This document shows, one piece after another, positions 37,469 to 46,178 of a stretch of 64,000 nt of DNA. Numbering within the stretch: position 1 is the stretch's first letter; each line of letters starts with the position of its first letter. The notes beneath the pieces are model-generated. The model had not been told where the DNA came from, ran no database searches, and saw nothing but the letters and a program-made list of their open reading frames with translations. Made by a program: the position numbers and the translations under genes. Source of the stretch: Oceanobacillus polygoni (GTDB lineage Bacteria > Bacillota > Bacilli > Bacillales > Amphibacillaceae); the NCBI RefSeq assembly GCF_008304605.1, contig NZ_PIJY01000024.1:248857-312856 (forward strand), written 5' to 3'.

Positions 37469-37680
37469 CTGTCACTTACGGTGAAACCAGAAATTATACT
37501 AGAATCACCCGAGAGTATAGGTGTCACTGACGATAAATATGGAAAGCATAGGAGAATCGTCCGAGAGCAAAGGCACGGTCGATAAGCATGGAAGTCTTAG
37601 CAAAATTAACCGAGAGCAAGCACGTCACGGTCGATAATCATGAAAGTCATTCCAGAATCGGCCAGTACCCGAGAGGATTT
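37469..37680 (+). repeat. Degenerate tandem repeat, about 50-bp unit
   Basis: CCGAGAG recurs at 37509, 37561, 37610 and 37669, i.e. at steps of 52, 49 and 59 bases. Between them CGATAA followed by ATGGAAAG or a close variant recurs in phase. A further half unit (GTCACTTACGGTGA) begins near 37470. The whole lies between the trpS promoter and the NERD gene and has no open frame of note. Conserved and variable parts are mixed within each unit, so it is not a CRISPR array. Confidence 0.7.
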
Positions 37681-37708
37681 CATAAAATAGATTATCTAGC
37701 TATTTTAA

Positions 37709-38624
37709 TTAGTTAAAATACGACCAACGATGCTCGCCCATTTTTGAAAAGTTTTGCAAAAGAATATTTCGAATTCTCCTTTCCGGTACAAATTGACACC
37801 AATCGTAGATAATTTTGGTTGTAATTTTTTTATTTGGAAATAGTAATCTAAATTCATCTATGCTTCTTAAAACAGCATCTTCAATCAACTCCTCTTGTAG
37901 GCATTTCTTACAAATATATTTCTTTCTACCAAAAGTTAACGAAAACGAATAACATTTAAAGCAAATAACTCCTTTTCGTAATTGATCATATTCATAAGAA
38001 GGTAGTTGGTTATAAGGGGACTCGGATACATGTAATGATAGTAACTGGCCTGCAAGTTTTCTATGTTTCTCCATTAATTTAGAAGGCGTTTCATTTAAAT
38101 TTTTCATGTATGCTTTTACTTGGGTTGGAAAAAGAAAAAGGTTTATCTAGAGGTGCTTGGTATAGGGTGAAGCTGGGGTTTATAAAAACAACTGAAGCGT
38201 CAATTTGAGGAATAAAACCGAGTGTAAGAAGTAACTGTCGTAGTAAGGATTCGCTTCTGCTTAGTTGGTGCAGGGGATTAATAATTTCTAATCTAGGCTT
38301 CTTAAATAACTTATCAGATTGGTAATGATAATCGCCTTCATAGTTTTTTACTTCATAAATATAAAATTTATCCCCTGTAATAATAAGGCAATCAATTTGG
38401 AAAGACGTGTTATTAGTTTCTAGTAACAAGTCGTTTAAGATGAAGCATTCACACTTTAATTTTGCTGTGAAGTGATCGAATAGAGCTTCTCCTTCATAGC
38501 CTTTGTTTAAATTGAAGTAGTGTTGTTTTTCCTTGTTTGTTAATTTCTTTCGCTTGTCTAAGGCATGAAGAACCTGTAATCCTCTGGATTTCGTACGAGG
38601 TTTGTAGGGCATAGATAACATCAT
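37709..38624 (-). pseudogene. NERD (nuclease-related) domain protein, frameshifted
   Basis: Two overlapping frames together encode one protein of about 300 residues. The first (38624 to 38091) holds the NERD domain: GYEGEALFDHF, FQIDCLIITGDKFYIYEVKNY with the D and E-x-K of a PD-(D/E)xK-like nuclease, and a region ending near LDKPFSF. The second (from 38107 to 37709) continues with MKNLNETPSK, a zinc-ribbon-like region (CFKC ... CKKC) and a helical end. Removing one T from a five-T run (plus-strand 38129-38133, or the neighbouring 38135-38139) joins them as KPFSFPTQVKAYMKNL. It is either a true frameshift or a sequencing error. Confidence 0.8.
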
Positions 38625-38874
38625 TTCTGATTTATATATTAAACTAATCTAATTATACTGAAATAATCCATTTAGAGAAATCTAGAGAGCTGAACGATTA
38701 TCCTAGTGAAAAAATTTAAATATAAATTGCGGTTTTATTTTACGCCCGACGGGTAATTGTACTTTAAGTTAATTGGAATGAAAAGTATTTAAAACGAATT
38801 AGGAATATCCATTTAAATGAACGAACTTTTCATTTATACTTAACTTATTAACTTTAATAGGAGATTGATTCAAC

Positions 38875-40083
38875 ATGCGGAAAAGGCGAAGTACGATTAT
38901 GGCATTCATTGGAATTCTTTTACTTAGTATTTCAATTCCAACGGTAGCAGCAGCGGAAGAAGCAGTGCAGGCATCCTTGCATCAAGAAAGAAAGACAAAC
39001 ATAGAATTAATGGACATATATCAAAACATAAAGCGTTTTACATATGACTCTGGTTATGACTTTGAATATCCTGATGCTGTTAGAGGAATCTATGTAACTG
39101 GAAATTCCGTTGGGTCTAGCAAATTTGAAAGCCTTGTAGAGTTGGTAGACACAACAGATTTGAACGCAATGGTTATTGATATTAAAGAAGATCATGGGCA
39201 TTTAACGTTTAAACCAGAAGAGGGTTCTCCTTATGAGGACATTGCGACCAATTATATTTCAGATCCTGAAGGATTGATGGAACTTTTAGAAGAAAAGCAA
39301 ATTTATCCCATTGCTAGGGTTGTTGTATTTAAGGATTCGCTGCTCGCTAAGGAACGTCCTGATTTATCGTTCACTCAAAATGGAGAAGTATGGGTCAACA
39401 ACAAAGGAGAAGCTTTTGTTAGCCCTTTTGAAAAAGAAGTGTGGGAATATAATGTCGAAATTGCTAAAATGGCGGCAGAAATGGGATTCCAAGAAATTCA
39501 ATTTGACTATGTGCGCTTCCCGGAGGGCTTCGAAACAAAGGATGAAGAGCTAGAGTATACACTTGGCGACTATAAAGATATGGACTTAAACAATATTAAA
39601 AAACGTGTTGAAGCTGTGACAGATTTTGTTGCATATGCGAGAGAAGAGCTATCCAATTATGATGTAGATGTGTCTGTTGATATTTTTGGTTATGCAGCAA
39701 CGATTGAAGAAACACCAGGAATTGGTCAAAACTTCTCGAGAATATCTGAAAATGTTGACGTCATTTCTTCTATGATTTATCCAAGTCATTGGACATCGTA
39801 TTTTGGTATTGAAAACCCTGATGAAGAGCCATATAAGCTAGTTACAGAATATGCGAAGGTTGAAAACGCGGTATTAGGTGAGCTGGATACTCCACCAGTA
39901 TCGAGACCTTGGCTCCAGGATTTTGAAGCTCCGTGGTTATACAGTGGCGCGACGAAACAATATGGTAAAGCTGAAATAGAAGCGCAAATTCAAGCGTTAT
40001 ATGAGAATGGTATCGATGAGTTCTTGCTTTGGAATTCGGGTAATGTGTATACAGAAAATGTTGATTATATGATTGGGAAATAA
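38875..40083 (+). CDS. Secreted putative glycosidase, DUF4015 family
   Basis: A 402-residue exported protein: signal peptide ISIPTVAAAEE (cleavage near residue 27), then a TIM-barrel-like DUF4015 domain. AVRGIYVTGNSVG starts the domain; LNAMVIDIKEDHGHLTF, IARVVVFKDSLLAKERPDL, EIQFDYVRFPEG and DVSVDIFGYAA are the conserved blocks, with acidic residues as possible catalytic groups. Substrate unknown; cell-wall or exopolysaccharide glycans are plausible. The ATG follows AGGAGATTGATTCAAC. Confidence 0.85.
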   Translation: MRKRRSTIMAFIGILLLSISIPTVAAAEEAVQASLHQERKTNIELMDIYQNIKRFTYDSGYDFEYPDAVRGIYVTGNSVGSSKFESLVELVDTTDLNAMVIDIKEDHGHLTFKPEEGSPYEDIATNYISDPEGLMELLEEKQIYPIARVVVFKDSLLAKERPDLSFTQNGEVWVNNKGEAFVSPFEKEVWEYNVEIAKMAAEMGFQEIQFDYVRFPEGFETKDEELEYTLGDYKDMDLNNIKKRVEAVTDFVAYAREELSNYDVDVSVDIFGYAATIEETPGIGQNFSRISENVDVISSMIYPSHWTSYFGIENPDEEPYKLVTEYAKVENAVLGELDTPPVSRPWLQDFEAPWLYSGATKQYGKAEIEAQIQALYENGIDEFLLWNSGNVYTENVDYMIGK

Positions 40084-40088
40084 TAACA

Positions 40089-40114
40089 AGAGGCTGTCTA
40101 TAAGGCAGTCTTTT
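40089..40114 (+). terminator. Terminator of the DUF4015 gene
   Basis: AGGCTG and CAGTCT form a short stem with one G-U pair before TTTTG. Confidence 0.55.
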
Positions 40115-40202
40115 GCTTTTGGTAAAAAAAATGCAGACCTCATTTAACAAATGCAAACATTTTCGTTATACTAAGTGGGACTACGGAAAAAGGAGTAGAT
40201 CC

Positions 40203-40796
40203 ATGAATTGGTATGAAAAGCTGAACGAATATTTTCCAATCGAAGAAATGAAATCAAAAAAGCATATGGAAATCCTATTAGATGAAAAAGGTGATGTATA
40301 CTACAAGGATGAAAGTCCACAGCATGTGCTGATGTATGCTGAATTTAAGACATTCCTTTTTATCGATTACCTATGGGTTTCATCAAAGACGAGAGGACAA
40401 GGAATTGGGCATCAATTAATCGAAAATCTAAAGGCGAAGAATAAACCGATTATATTAGAGGTAGAGCCGATTGATTATGACGATACAGATTCCGAAAAAA
40501 GGTTGCGTTTTTATAACCGAGAAGGATTTACCCATGCACAATCAATCGGATATAATCGTCGATCACTAGCTACAAATGAAGAGACACAATTAGAAATATT
40601 ATACTGGTCGCCAAATGCCGATGCCGAAGAAGTCATCTTCGAACAAATGAAGAAAATGTATAATGATATCCATACGTATAAAGATAAAGAAATATATGGA
40701 AAAGCATATCAATCTGTAGATGAAGTGCTGAGCTATGATGAGAATCGTGATTCTGAAAATATTTTAGAGCGTTTAAAAAATCCCGAGAAAGCATAA
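40203..40796 (+). CDS. yjbC: GNAT acetyltransferase YjbC
   Basis: A 198-residue protein with an N-terminal GNAT domain: MNWYEKLNEYFPIEEMKSKKHM, then SSKTRGQGIGHQLIENLK as the acetyl-CoA loop, and RLRFYNREGF. The C-terminal part (LEILYWSPNADAEE ... DIHTYKD) is specific to YjbC. B. subtilis yjbC lies directly upstream of spx in one operon; here amtB-glnB is inserted between them. The ATG at 40203 follows AAAGGAGTAGATCC. Confidence 0.9.
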   Translation: MNWYEKLNEYFPIEEMKSKKHMEILLDEKGDVYYKDESPQHVLMYAEFKTFLFIDYLWVSSKTRGQGIGHQLIENLKAKNKPIILEVEPIDYDDTDSEKRLRFYNREGFTHAQSIGYNRRSLATNEETQLEILYWSPNADAEEVIFEQMKKMYNDIHTYKDKEIYGKAYQSVDEVLSYDENRDSENILERLKNPEKA

Positions 40797-40840
40797 CAAC
40801 TTGTCTAAAGCTCAAAGAGAAGGGGCATGTTGATGTAAGA

Positions 40841-40882
40841 ACAAAGGAGAGGCAACCTTTAGGCTGTCTCTCCTTTGTCAAC
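40841..40882. terminator. Bidirectional terminator between yjbC and amtB
   Basis: ACAAAGGAGAG (40841-40851) and CTCTCCTTTGT (40868-40878) form an 11-bp stem. Confidence 0.85.
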
Positions 40883-40884
40883 AA

Positions 40885-42261
40885 TTAAGATCTTTGCTCT
40901 GATGGGCCTCCAACAGGGATGTTCTTATTCAAACGATCCGCTAATCCGAAGTTTTTTGTTGTAATTTCTGTATCACCATCTAATAGGTTGTCTTTAAAGT
41001 TATAAGCATTTGAACCATGCTCTGTAAAGTCGAGCCCAGCAACTTCTTCCTCCTTTGAAACACGAATAGGAGAAATTCTATTAAGGAGATAGGTGAAACC
41101 TCCAACGGTTAAAGCAACCCAACCGATTACAGCAATAACTCCTATAGCTTGAATACCGAGCTGTGAGAATCCATTACCGTAAAATAGTCCGGTTGAAGTG
41201 GAAAACAAACCGATTGCTAAAGTTCCCCAAATACCACAGATTCCATGTACTGTGATGGCGCCAACTGGATCGTCTACTCTAAGTTTTGTATCTAAGAAAC
41301 GAATCCCTTCGACAAGCACGATTCCAGAAATCAGTCCGACAATGATTGAGCCCCCAAATGTGATTTCTGCTGCGCCTGCTGTAATTCCGACGAGTCCTCC
41401 TAAAACACCATTCATTGCAAGAGATGCATCTACCTTTTTGAATCGTAGCTTAGTATAAAGTGAAGAAGAGCATAATGCTGCTGAAGTAGACAGTAATGTC
41501 GTGCCGATAACCATTGGGACTAATGAAGGGTCAGCCGCTAATGTACTACCGCCATTGAAACCGAACCAGCCTAACCAAAGAATAAATACACCAAGTGCAC
41601 CTAGTGGCATGTTATGCCCTTGAATAACGTTAACTTTTTTCCCATTATACTTTCCAATACGTGGTCCTAGAATAAGAACCACCATAAATGCTGCGACTGC
41701 ACCTGTTAAGTGAACAACCGTTGACCCAGCAAAATCACTAAAACCTAAAGCAGAGATCCAGCCGTCCCCCTGCCAAATCCAGTGACCAACGACTGGATAA
41801 ATAATTGCGGTTATAGCTACAACAATAAGTACGTAGCTACCAAGCTTGATTCGTTCAGCGACAGCACCTGACATAATCGTTGCACATGTGGCTACAAACA
41901 TTGCTTGGAAAACAAAGAATCCAATGTCTTCCACACCACGAAGCATAAACCCGTCGATTCCAATGACAGATCCCCCAGAGGTGCCAAACATAATTCCGTA
42001 TCCAATAATAAAGAATAAGATTGCAGCAATACTAATGGTCAGAAAGTTTTTCATTAGGATGTTCAATGTATTTTTAGAGCGTGTAAAACCTGATTCAACC
42101 ATTGCAAATCCTGCGTGCATAAAGAATACAAGAACTGCACCAAGCATAACCCATACAAGATTAACGGATAATTCTAGAGATTCAACCGTTGGCACTGCAG
42201 CATGAGCTGGTGTTGCGATGAAAAGTAAGGCTAAGAATAATAGAAAGCTTCTTCTAAACAT
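40885..42261 (-). CDS. amtB: Ammonium transporter
   Basis: A 458-residue Amt/Rh-type channel with a cleavable-looking N-terminal segment (MFRRSFLLFLALLFIATPAHA) and eleven membrane helices. Conserved blocks include AMVESGFTRSKN, DFAGSTVVHLTGAVAAF with the twin-histidine region, LGWFGFNGGS and VHGICGIWGTLAIGLF. The cytoplasmic tail (LDFTEHGSNAYN) can be a PII docking site. The start at 42261 follows GGGAGGAAACGAT. The PII gene lies upstream on the same strand. Confidence 0.93.
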   Translation of the reverse strand: MFRRSFLLFLALLFIATPAHAAVPTVESLELSVNLVWVMLGAVLVFFMHAGFAMVESGFTRSKNTLNILMKNFLTISIAAILFFIIGYGIMFGTSGGSVIGIDGFMLRGVEDIGFFVFQAMFVATCATIMSGAVAERIKLGSYVLIVVAITAIIYPVVGHWIWQGDGWISALGFSDFAGSTVVHLTGAVAAFMVVLILGPRIGKYNGKKVNVIQGHNMPLGALGVFILWLGWFGFNGGSTLAADPSLVPMVIGTTLLSTSAALCSSSLYTKLRFKKVDASLAMNGVLGGLVGITAGAAEITFGGSIIVGLISGIVLVEGIRFLDTKLRVDDPVGAITVHGICGIWGTLAIGLFSTSTGLFYGNGFSQLGIQAIGVIAVIGWVALTVGGFTYLLNRISPIRVSKEEEVAGLDFTEHGSNAYNFKDNLLDGDTEITTKNFGLADRLNKNIPVGGPSEQRS

Positions 42262-42559
42262 ATCGTTTCCTCCCGGTATTTTAATGGATTTTCCTAAAAA
42301 GTATCCATCTTTATCATTGCAACGCATTGCTTGACAGAGATGATTAATAATAAGTTTTCAAGTTTGTGCTTTCTCGAATGTAAGTTATTAAAATAGTGAG
42401 ATGTCTTTATGTTTATATAAGTCGTTTAGATGGAGAGTGTAATTACAAGTTGTGAATTTTCTTCTATGGTGAGTGAGTCTACAGGTGATGAATGCGTAAG
42501 TAAGGATTTATAAGAAAGAGTGAACAAGTTTCTGCTTGTATGTTAATCAGACTTGTAGA

Positions 42560-42901
42560 TTACATAACTGCTTTGACTCCTCGTTCGCCTGTGCGTATTC
42601 GAATCGTCTCTTCGATTGGGGAGATGAATATCTTGCCGTCACCGATATTGCCTGTTTTACAGCTTTGGAGAATGATATCAATGATCTCATCTACTTGATT
42701 GTCTTCTGCGATCATTTCAATTTTAAGTTTGGGTAGTAACTGCATTTGGAACTCTGTCGATCGATAGACACCAGTTTGTCCGCGTTGCTTACCGGTACCA
42801 GCTACTTCGGTTACGGTTAGACCGTTAAATCCAATTTCAGAAAGGTTATGCCGCAGTGCTTGAAATGTTTCTGGTCGAATGATGGACTCGACTTTTTTCA
42901 T
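42560..42901 (-). CDS. glnB: Nitrogen regulatory PII protein
   Basis: A 113-residue PII signal protein that senses ATP/ADP and 2-oxoglutarate and gates AmtB. The T-loop GKQRGQTGVYRSTEF keeps the tyrosine (Y46) and TGNIGDGKIFISPIEETIRIRTGE is the C-terminal nucleotide-binding block. It precedes amtB (298 bases apart), the reverse of the B. subtilis nrgA-nrgB order. A dyad resembling a GlnR/TnrA site lies just upstream. Confidence 0.92.
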   Translation of the reverse strand: MKKVESIIRPETFQALRHNLSEIGFNGLTVTEVAGTGKQRGQTGVYRSTEFQMQLLPKLKIEMIAEDNQVDEIIDIILQSCKTGNIGDGKIFISPIEETIRIRTGERGVKAVM

Positions 42902-42924
42902 TGTTTTTTCATCCCTTCATTTGA

Positions 42925-42941
42925 TGTGAGGTTTCTTAACA
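42925..42941. promoter_or_regulatory. Possible GlnR/TnrA box upstream of glnB
   Basis: TGTGAGGTTTCTTAACA matches the TnrA/GlnR consensus TGTnAnATTTTnTnACA at 11 of 13 fixed positions. It lies only 24 bases before the glnB start, so if functional it would more likely repress or be an internal site than activate. Confidence 0.55.
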
Positions 42942-43166
42942 TCATTAGTTATGTTAATTATCATAATAGTAAATTTTATTAAATGCAAGTATTTTTTTGT
43001 ATGTTTTTTGAAAATTTAGAAGTAAGCGTTTCCGACTTTGGTAAGATTTTTTCAATTAGAAGGTTTAATTGAAATAGAGGATGGGTACATTACATAATAG
43101 GTTTAGATTTTTAATAAAAACATTGTAAAATTACCTGATATTTCTAGAATAACCTCTACCTTTTAG

Positions 43167-43225
43167 TTGACAAATGTAGTATACTATACATATAGGTAAT
43201 TTAAACTTATTATAATTTAATAAGT
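43167..43225 (+). promoter_or_regulatory. spx promoter region and 21-bp interrupted palindrome
   Basis: TTGACA (43167-43172) is followed 17 bases later by ATATAG, a weak -10. Downstream, ACTTATT and AATAAGT (43205-43225) form exact 7-base arms around ATAATTT. In B. subtilis the P3 promoter of spx is repressed by PerR and YodB, whose sites lie in and after the promoter; the palindrome contains TTATAAT, half of a PerR box, but only half fits. Confidence 0.5.
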
Positions 43226-43280
43226 GCACCAATGTTTGTGATAATAATCTAACATACTTAAAAATGAGGAGTGAAGTTTC

Positions 43281-43676
43281 ATGGTAACACTTTATACCTC
43301 GCCAAGTTGTACTTCTTGCAGAAAGGCAAAAGCATGGCTAGAAGAACACAACATACCGTTTACAGAGCGTAATATCTTCTCTGAGCCACTAACGCTTAAT
43401 GAGATTAAAGAAATATTACGTATGACTGAAGATGGAACGGATGAGATAATTTCTACGCGTTCGAAGGTTTTTCAAAAGTTGGATGTAAATATTGAACAAC
43501 TTCCAATGAAGGATCTATTTAGTCTAATTCAAAAAAATCCTGGATTATTGAGAAGACCAATTATTCTGGATGAGAAACGCCTGCAAGTAGGTTATAACGA
43601 AGATGAGATTCGCAGATTTTTACCGAGAACTGTTCGCACGTTTCAGTTACGCGAAGCTCAGAGGATGGTTAACTAA
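43281..43676 (+). CDS. spx: Global redox regulator Spx
   Basis: A 131-residue ArsC-fold protein that binds the RNA polymerase alpha subunit and reprograms transcription under disulfide stress. The redox switch C10-T-S-C13 is intact in [47 protein letters not shown] and the C-terminal LREAQRMVN, the tail read by YjbH/ClpXP, match B. subtilis Spx almost exactly. Its adaptor YjbH is encoded at 51002-51895 and MecA at 44661. It is a single-gene unit. Confidence 0.97.
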   Translation: MVTLYTSPSCTSCRKAKAWLEEHNIPFTERNIFSEPLTLNEIKEILRMTEDGTDEIISTRSKVFQKLDVNIEQLPMKDLFSLIQKNPGLLRRPIILDEKRLQVGYNEDEIRRFLPRTVRTFQLREAQRMVN

Positions 43677-43700
43677 TTATTTTTTCATAAAATAAAATAT

Positions 43701-43736
43701 AAAAACGCAGAGTCCTTATGGAGCTGCGTTTTTTCT
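43701..43736 (+). terminator. spx terminator
   Basis: AAAACGCAG (43702-43710) and CTGCGTTTT (43724-43732) form a perfect stem followed by more T residues. Confidence 0.93.
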
Positions 43737-43777
43737 ACTTTTAAGGCTGAGCTAGAAAAACATAAGGAGGGAGTACT

Positions 43778-44179
43778 GTGGAAAAGCTAATATTATTTGA
43801 TGGGGATTGTAATTTTTGTGATCGAAGCGTGCAATTTATCATTGCAAGGGATCCTAAAGGCCATTTTAAATTTGCTTCGCTGCAGAGTAATATTAGTAAA
43901 AATCGATTAAGGAATTTTGATATTCCAAAAGATTTGGATACTATGGTGCTTATCGAGGATAACAAGTGTTACATTAGATCCACAGCGGCTCTTCGGATAT
44001 GTAAGCAATTAAAGGGACTATGGAAACTCTTTTATATTTTCGTAATTATTCCAAGGCCAATTCGAGATGTTTTTTATGGAATTATTGCGAAAAATCGTTA
44101 TAAATGGTTTGGAAGAAAGAAAAGCTGTGAATTGCCTAGTCCTGAAGTTAGGAAGCGTTTTTTGACAGATGGGAATTAG
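43778..44179 (+). CDS. DCC-family thiol-disulfide oxidoreductase-like protein
   Basis: A 133-residue DUF393 (YuxK-like) protein with the name-giving motif in FDGDCNFCDRSVQFI (C11 and C14). The central ALRICKQLKGLWKLFYIFVIIPRPIRDVFY and the tail NRYKWFGRKKSCELP are typical. Role unknown, presumably redox. The start is GTG behind AAGGAGGGAGTACT. Confidence 0.85.
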   Translation: MEKLILFDGDCNFCDRSVQFIIARDPKGHFKFASLQSNISKNRLRNFDIPKDLDTMVLIEDNKCYIRSTAALRICKQLKGLWKLFYIFVIIPRPIRDVFYGIIAKNRYKWFGRKKSCELPSPEVRKRFLTDGN

Positions 44180-44660
44180 AAATTAAAAACTTTCCTTCCG
44201 GTTTATGTGCAACTATGGTCCCCATAACACCTGACAGATACCAGTTTTTCTAATGATTCTGTTGTGGTATTTCAACATTGCTCATTATGGATTTTTGTGC
44301 TAAATATGTCATCCTATCGTGACGCGAAACGGGTGACAAAATGGGGGGAATGCTGTAAAATAGCATACTAACTATCCACTTCTTATTGGGTAGGATGAAA
44401 AATTCATATGGTAAATAGGCATATTAATTTCCAAGATGCCGTACACTATCATACAATAGAAGTAAGAACAGGTATAGCGATGGTTAGAGTTCCTTTGAAA
44501 AGGGTACTACAAACTATAGAGTAGCAAATAAAGTTGAAATAAATAATTGGTGAAGATGTCTCTTCCACCTAACTGTTTTTCCTTAATATGAAATGATGAA
44601 GCTATGCTTTGCAAGGACGAAACAGCTATAACTTTTTCAATTTGAAGGGAGAGAATTAAA
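44180..44660 (+). other. 481-base intergenic region upstream of mecA
   Basis: No gene is supported. A possible SigA promoter is TTTCCA, 18 bases, TACAAT just before 44460, which would give mecA a leader of about 200 bases. I see no terminator stem after the DCC gene and no known riboswitch. Confidence 0.35.
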
Positions 44661-45353
44661 TTGGAAATAGAGAGAATAAATGAGAATACCATTAAGTTTT
44701 ATATTTCGTATATCGATATTGAAGATCTCGGTTTTGAACGTGAAGAAATCTGGTATAACCGTGAACGCAGTGAACAACTTTTCTGGCAAATGATGGATGA
44801 AGTTAACTATAAGGAAGACTTTAATCCTGACGGCCCTCTATGGATTCAAGTGCAAGCGATGGAAAAAGGGCTTGAAATAGTTGTTACAAAGGCGAAAGTT
44901 TCTAAAAGTGGTGAACACCTTGAATTGGATTCTGAGGATGCGGATGATTTCGACTTACCGGTTGAAGAAAAGATTGAAAACCTACTTGAAGATAAATTTG
45001 GCAAGAATGTTTCATCTTCAGAGGATGATGATGAGGATATGATTGAGGATAATTTATGGATTATTGTAGAGTTTAATGAATTCGAGGACGTTATTCAACT
45101 AAGTCATTATTTCAACGAATTATCTGATTTTGGGGAAGAGACACTATACCATTATAATGATAAATACTATTTGTACATGGAATTTTCTCACGATATACTT
45201 GATGATAACAAGCAGGAGAATATAATTAGTCAAGTACTTGAATTTGCAAATGATTCTGATGTATCTATTCATTTATTGGAGGAGTATGGCAAGGTTATTT
45301 TTGAATCCAATACATTTTCGCAAGTAAGATCATATTTCCCAGTTGAGGTATAG
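44661..45353 (+). CDS. mecA: Adaptor protein MecA
   Basis: A 230-residue ClpC adaptor that presents ComK for degradation and inhibits other targets. The N-terminal MEIERINENTIKFYISYIDIEDLGFEREEIWYNRERSEQLFW is the substrate-binding domain, an acidic linker (residues about 90-125, SSEDDDEDMIED) follows, and the C-terminal ClpC-binding domain ends LEEYGKVIFESNTF. The start is TTG, 9 bases after GGGAG. Its partner comK is 38 kb upstream. Confidence 0.95.
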   Translation: MEIERINENTIKFYISYIDIEDLGFEREEIWYNRERSEQLFWQMMDEVNYKEDFNPDGPLWIQVQAMEKGLEIVVTKAKVSKSGEHLELDSEDADDFDLPVEEKIENLLEDKFGKNVSSSEDDDEDMIEDNLWIIVEFNEFEDVIQLSHYFNELSDFGEETLYHYNDKYYLYMEFSHDILDDNKQENIISQVLEFANDSDVSIHLLEEYGKVIFESNTFSQVRSYFPVEV

Positions 45354-45382
45354 ACATTCTGTAAAAGGGTGTCTATTTTTTT
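45351..45382 (+). terminator. mecA terminator
   Basis: TAGACA (including the stop codon) and TGTCTA form a 6-bp stem before TTTTTTTG. Confidence 0.65.
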
Positions 45383-45517
45383 GTTTAAATTAATAAAATA
45401 AACATTCTCTAAATAGTTAACTCAACTTTCGCGGGCTAAAATAGGTAGGTAAACCTAGATATAGTTAGGCAAGCCTGCATAGCCGCTTTAATTGACGAAT
45501 TAAAAACTAATAAGAAA

Positions 45518-45550
45518 TAAAAATACCCCAGCCAACGAAACTGGAGTATT
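45518..45550 (-). terminator. Coat-operon terminator
   Basis: AATACCCCAG (45522-45531) and CTGGAGTATT (45541-45550) pair; on the minus strand TTTTTATTTC follows. A second hairpin (GGGAGAA / TTCTCCC with an inner GATCT/AGATC, about 45641-45686) lies between it and the stop codon. Confidence 0.7.
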
Positions 45551-45716
45551 GGGATCATTACATTAAATGTTAAGGTTATCGAATATTTTAAGAAATCCTT
45601 ATCAGTAAGACGCCCCTATTTATAATAAACCGCAACAAAATGGGAGAAAATCTGATCTAGGTTACGGAAGATCTAGTTCTCCCTAACATCTCTATTTACT
45701 CATAAAAACATTTCTT

Positions 45717-46157
45717 CTAGAGTACATCTAAGCTTGCAATGATGGCTACAAGAATCTGAATTAACAATTGGATGTTAATTGCTATAGCTGTGTCAGTTGT
45801 AGTGACATTGACATTTTTTGAACAATCAATAATTGTTTTTTGGCGATTGCTCTGTCTTGTCTTAGAAACCTGTCTGAAGTCTTGCAAGACATCCTTTGCC
45901 CGATCAGAATCTGCAATTGTTATACTAAGAACTACTGCGATTGCAGCCTGGATACCTAGTTGCAGGGAAACTGCAGCTTGCGTATCTGTTGAAGTAACGT
46001 GAACATCTTCAGAGTTCTTAATGATAATCCATTCATCTGATACTTGCTTAATCGAATCATGCTGTACAGCTTCCTGATCAACGTCTGCATTGTTTTGATT
46101 ATTAGTATCACAATGATCTAAAGCTCGCCATTCTTTAAGAGTTGACATTCTATACAC
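45717..46157 (-). CDS. Spore coat protein, CotX/CotV family (second copy)
   Basis: A 146-residue insoluble-coat protein with two CotX/V domains: KNSEDVHVTSTDTQAAVSLQ ... ITIADSDRAKDV and DCSKNVNVTTTDTAIAINIQLLIQILVAI. The hydrophobic stretches are the family beta/coil core rather than true membrane segments. These proteins form the outer coat or crust. It starts 21 bases after the preceding copy in the same direction, and the two share the order of all motifs, so they are a tandem duplication. Confidence 0.88.
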   Translation of the reverse strand: MYRMSTLKEWRALDHCDTNNQNNADVDQEAVQHDSIKQVSDEWIIIKNSEDVHVTSTDTQAAVSLQLGIQAAIAVVLSITIADSDRAKDVLQDFRQVSKTRQSNRQKTIIDCSKNVNVTTTDTAIAINIQLLIQILVAIIASLDVL

Positions 46158-46178
46158 CTCTTTTCATCCATGTTTATT

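Noticed and set aside
37319-37585. 88-codon frame on the plus strand
   Set aside because: It lies across the trpS promoter, T-box stem I and the tandem repeats, with no ribosome site.
37469-37680. Possible CRISPR array
   Set aside because: Spacing is uneven (52, 49, 59 bases), conserved and variable parts are mixed inside each unit, and no cas genes are near.
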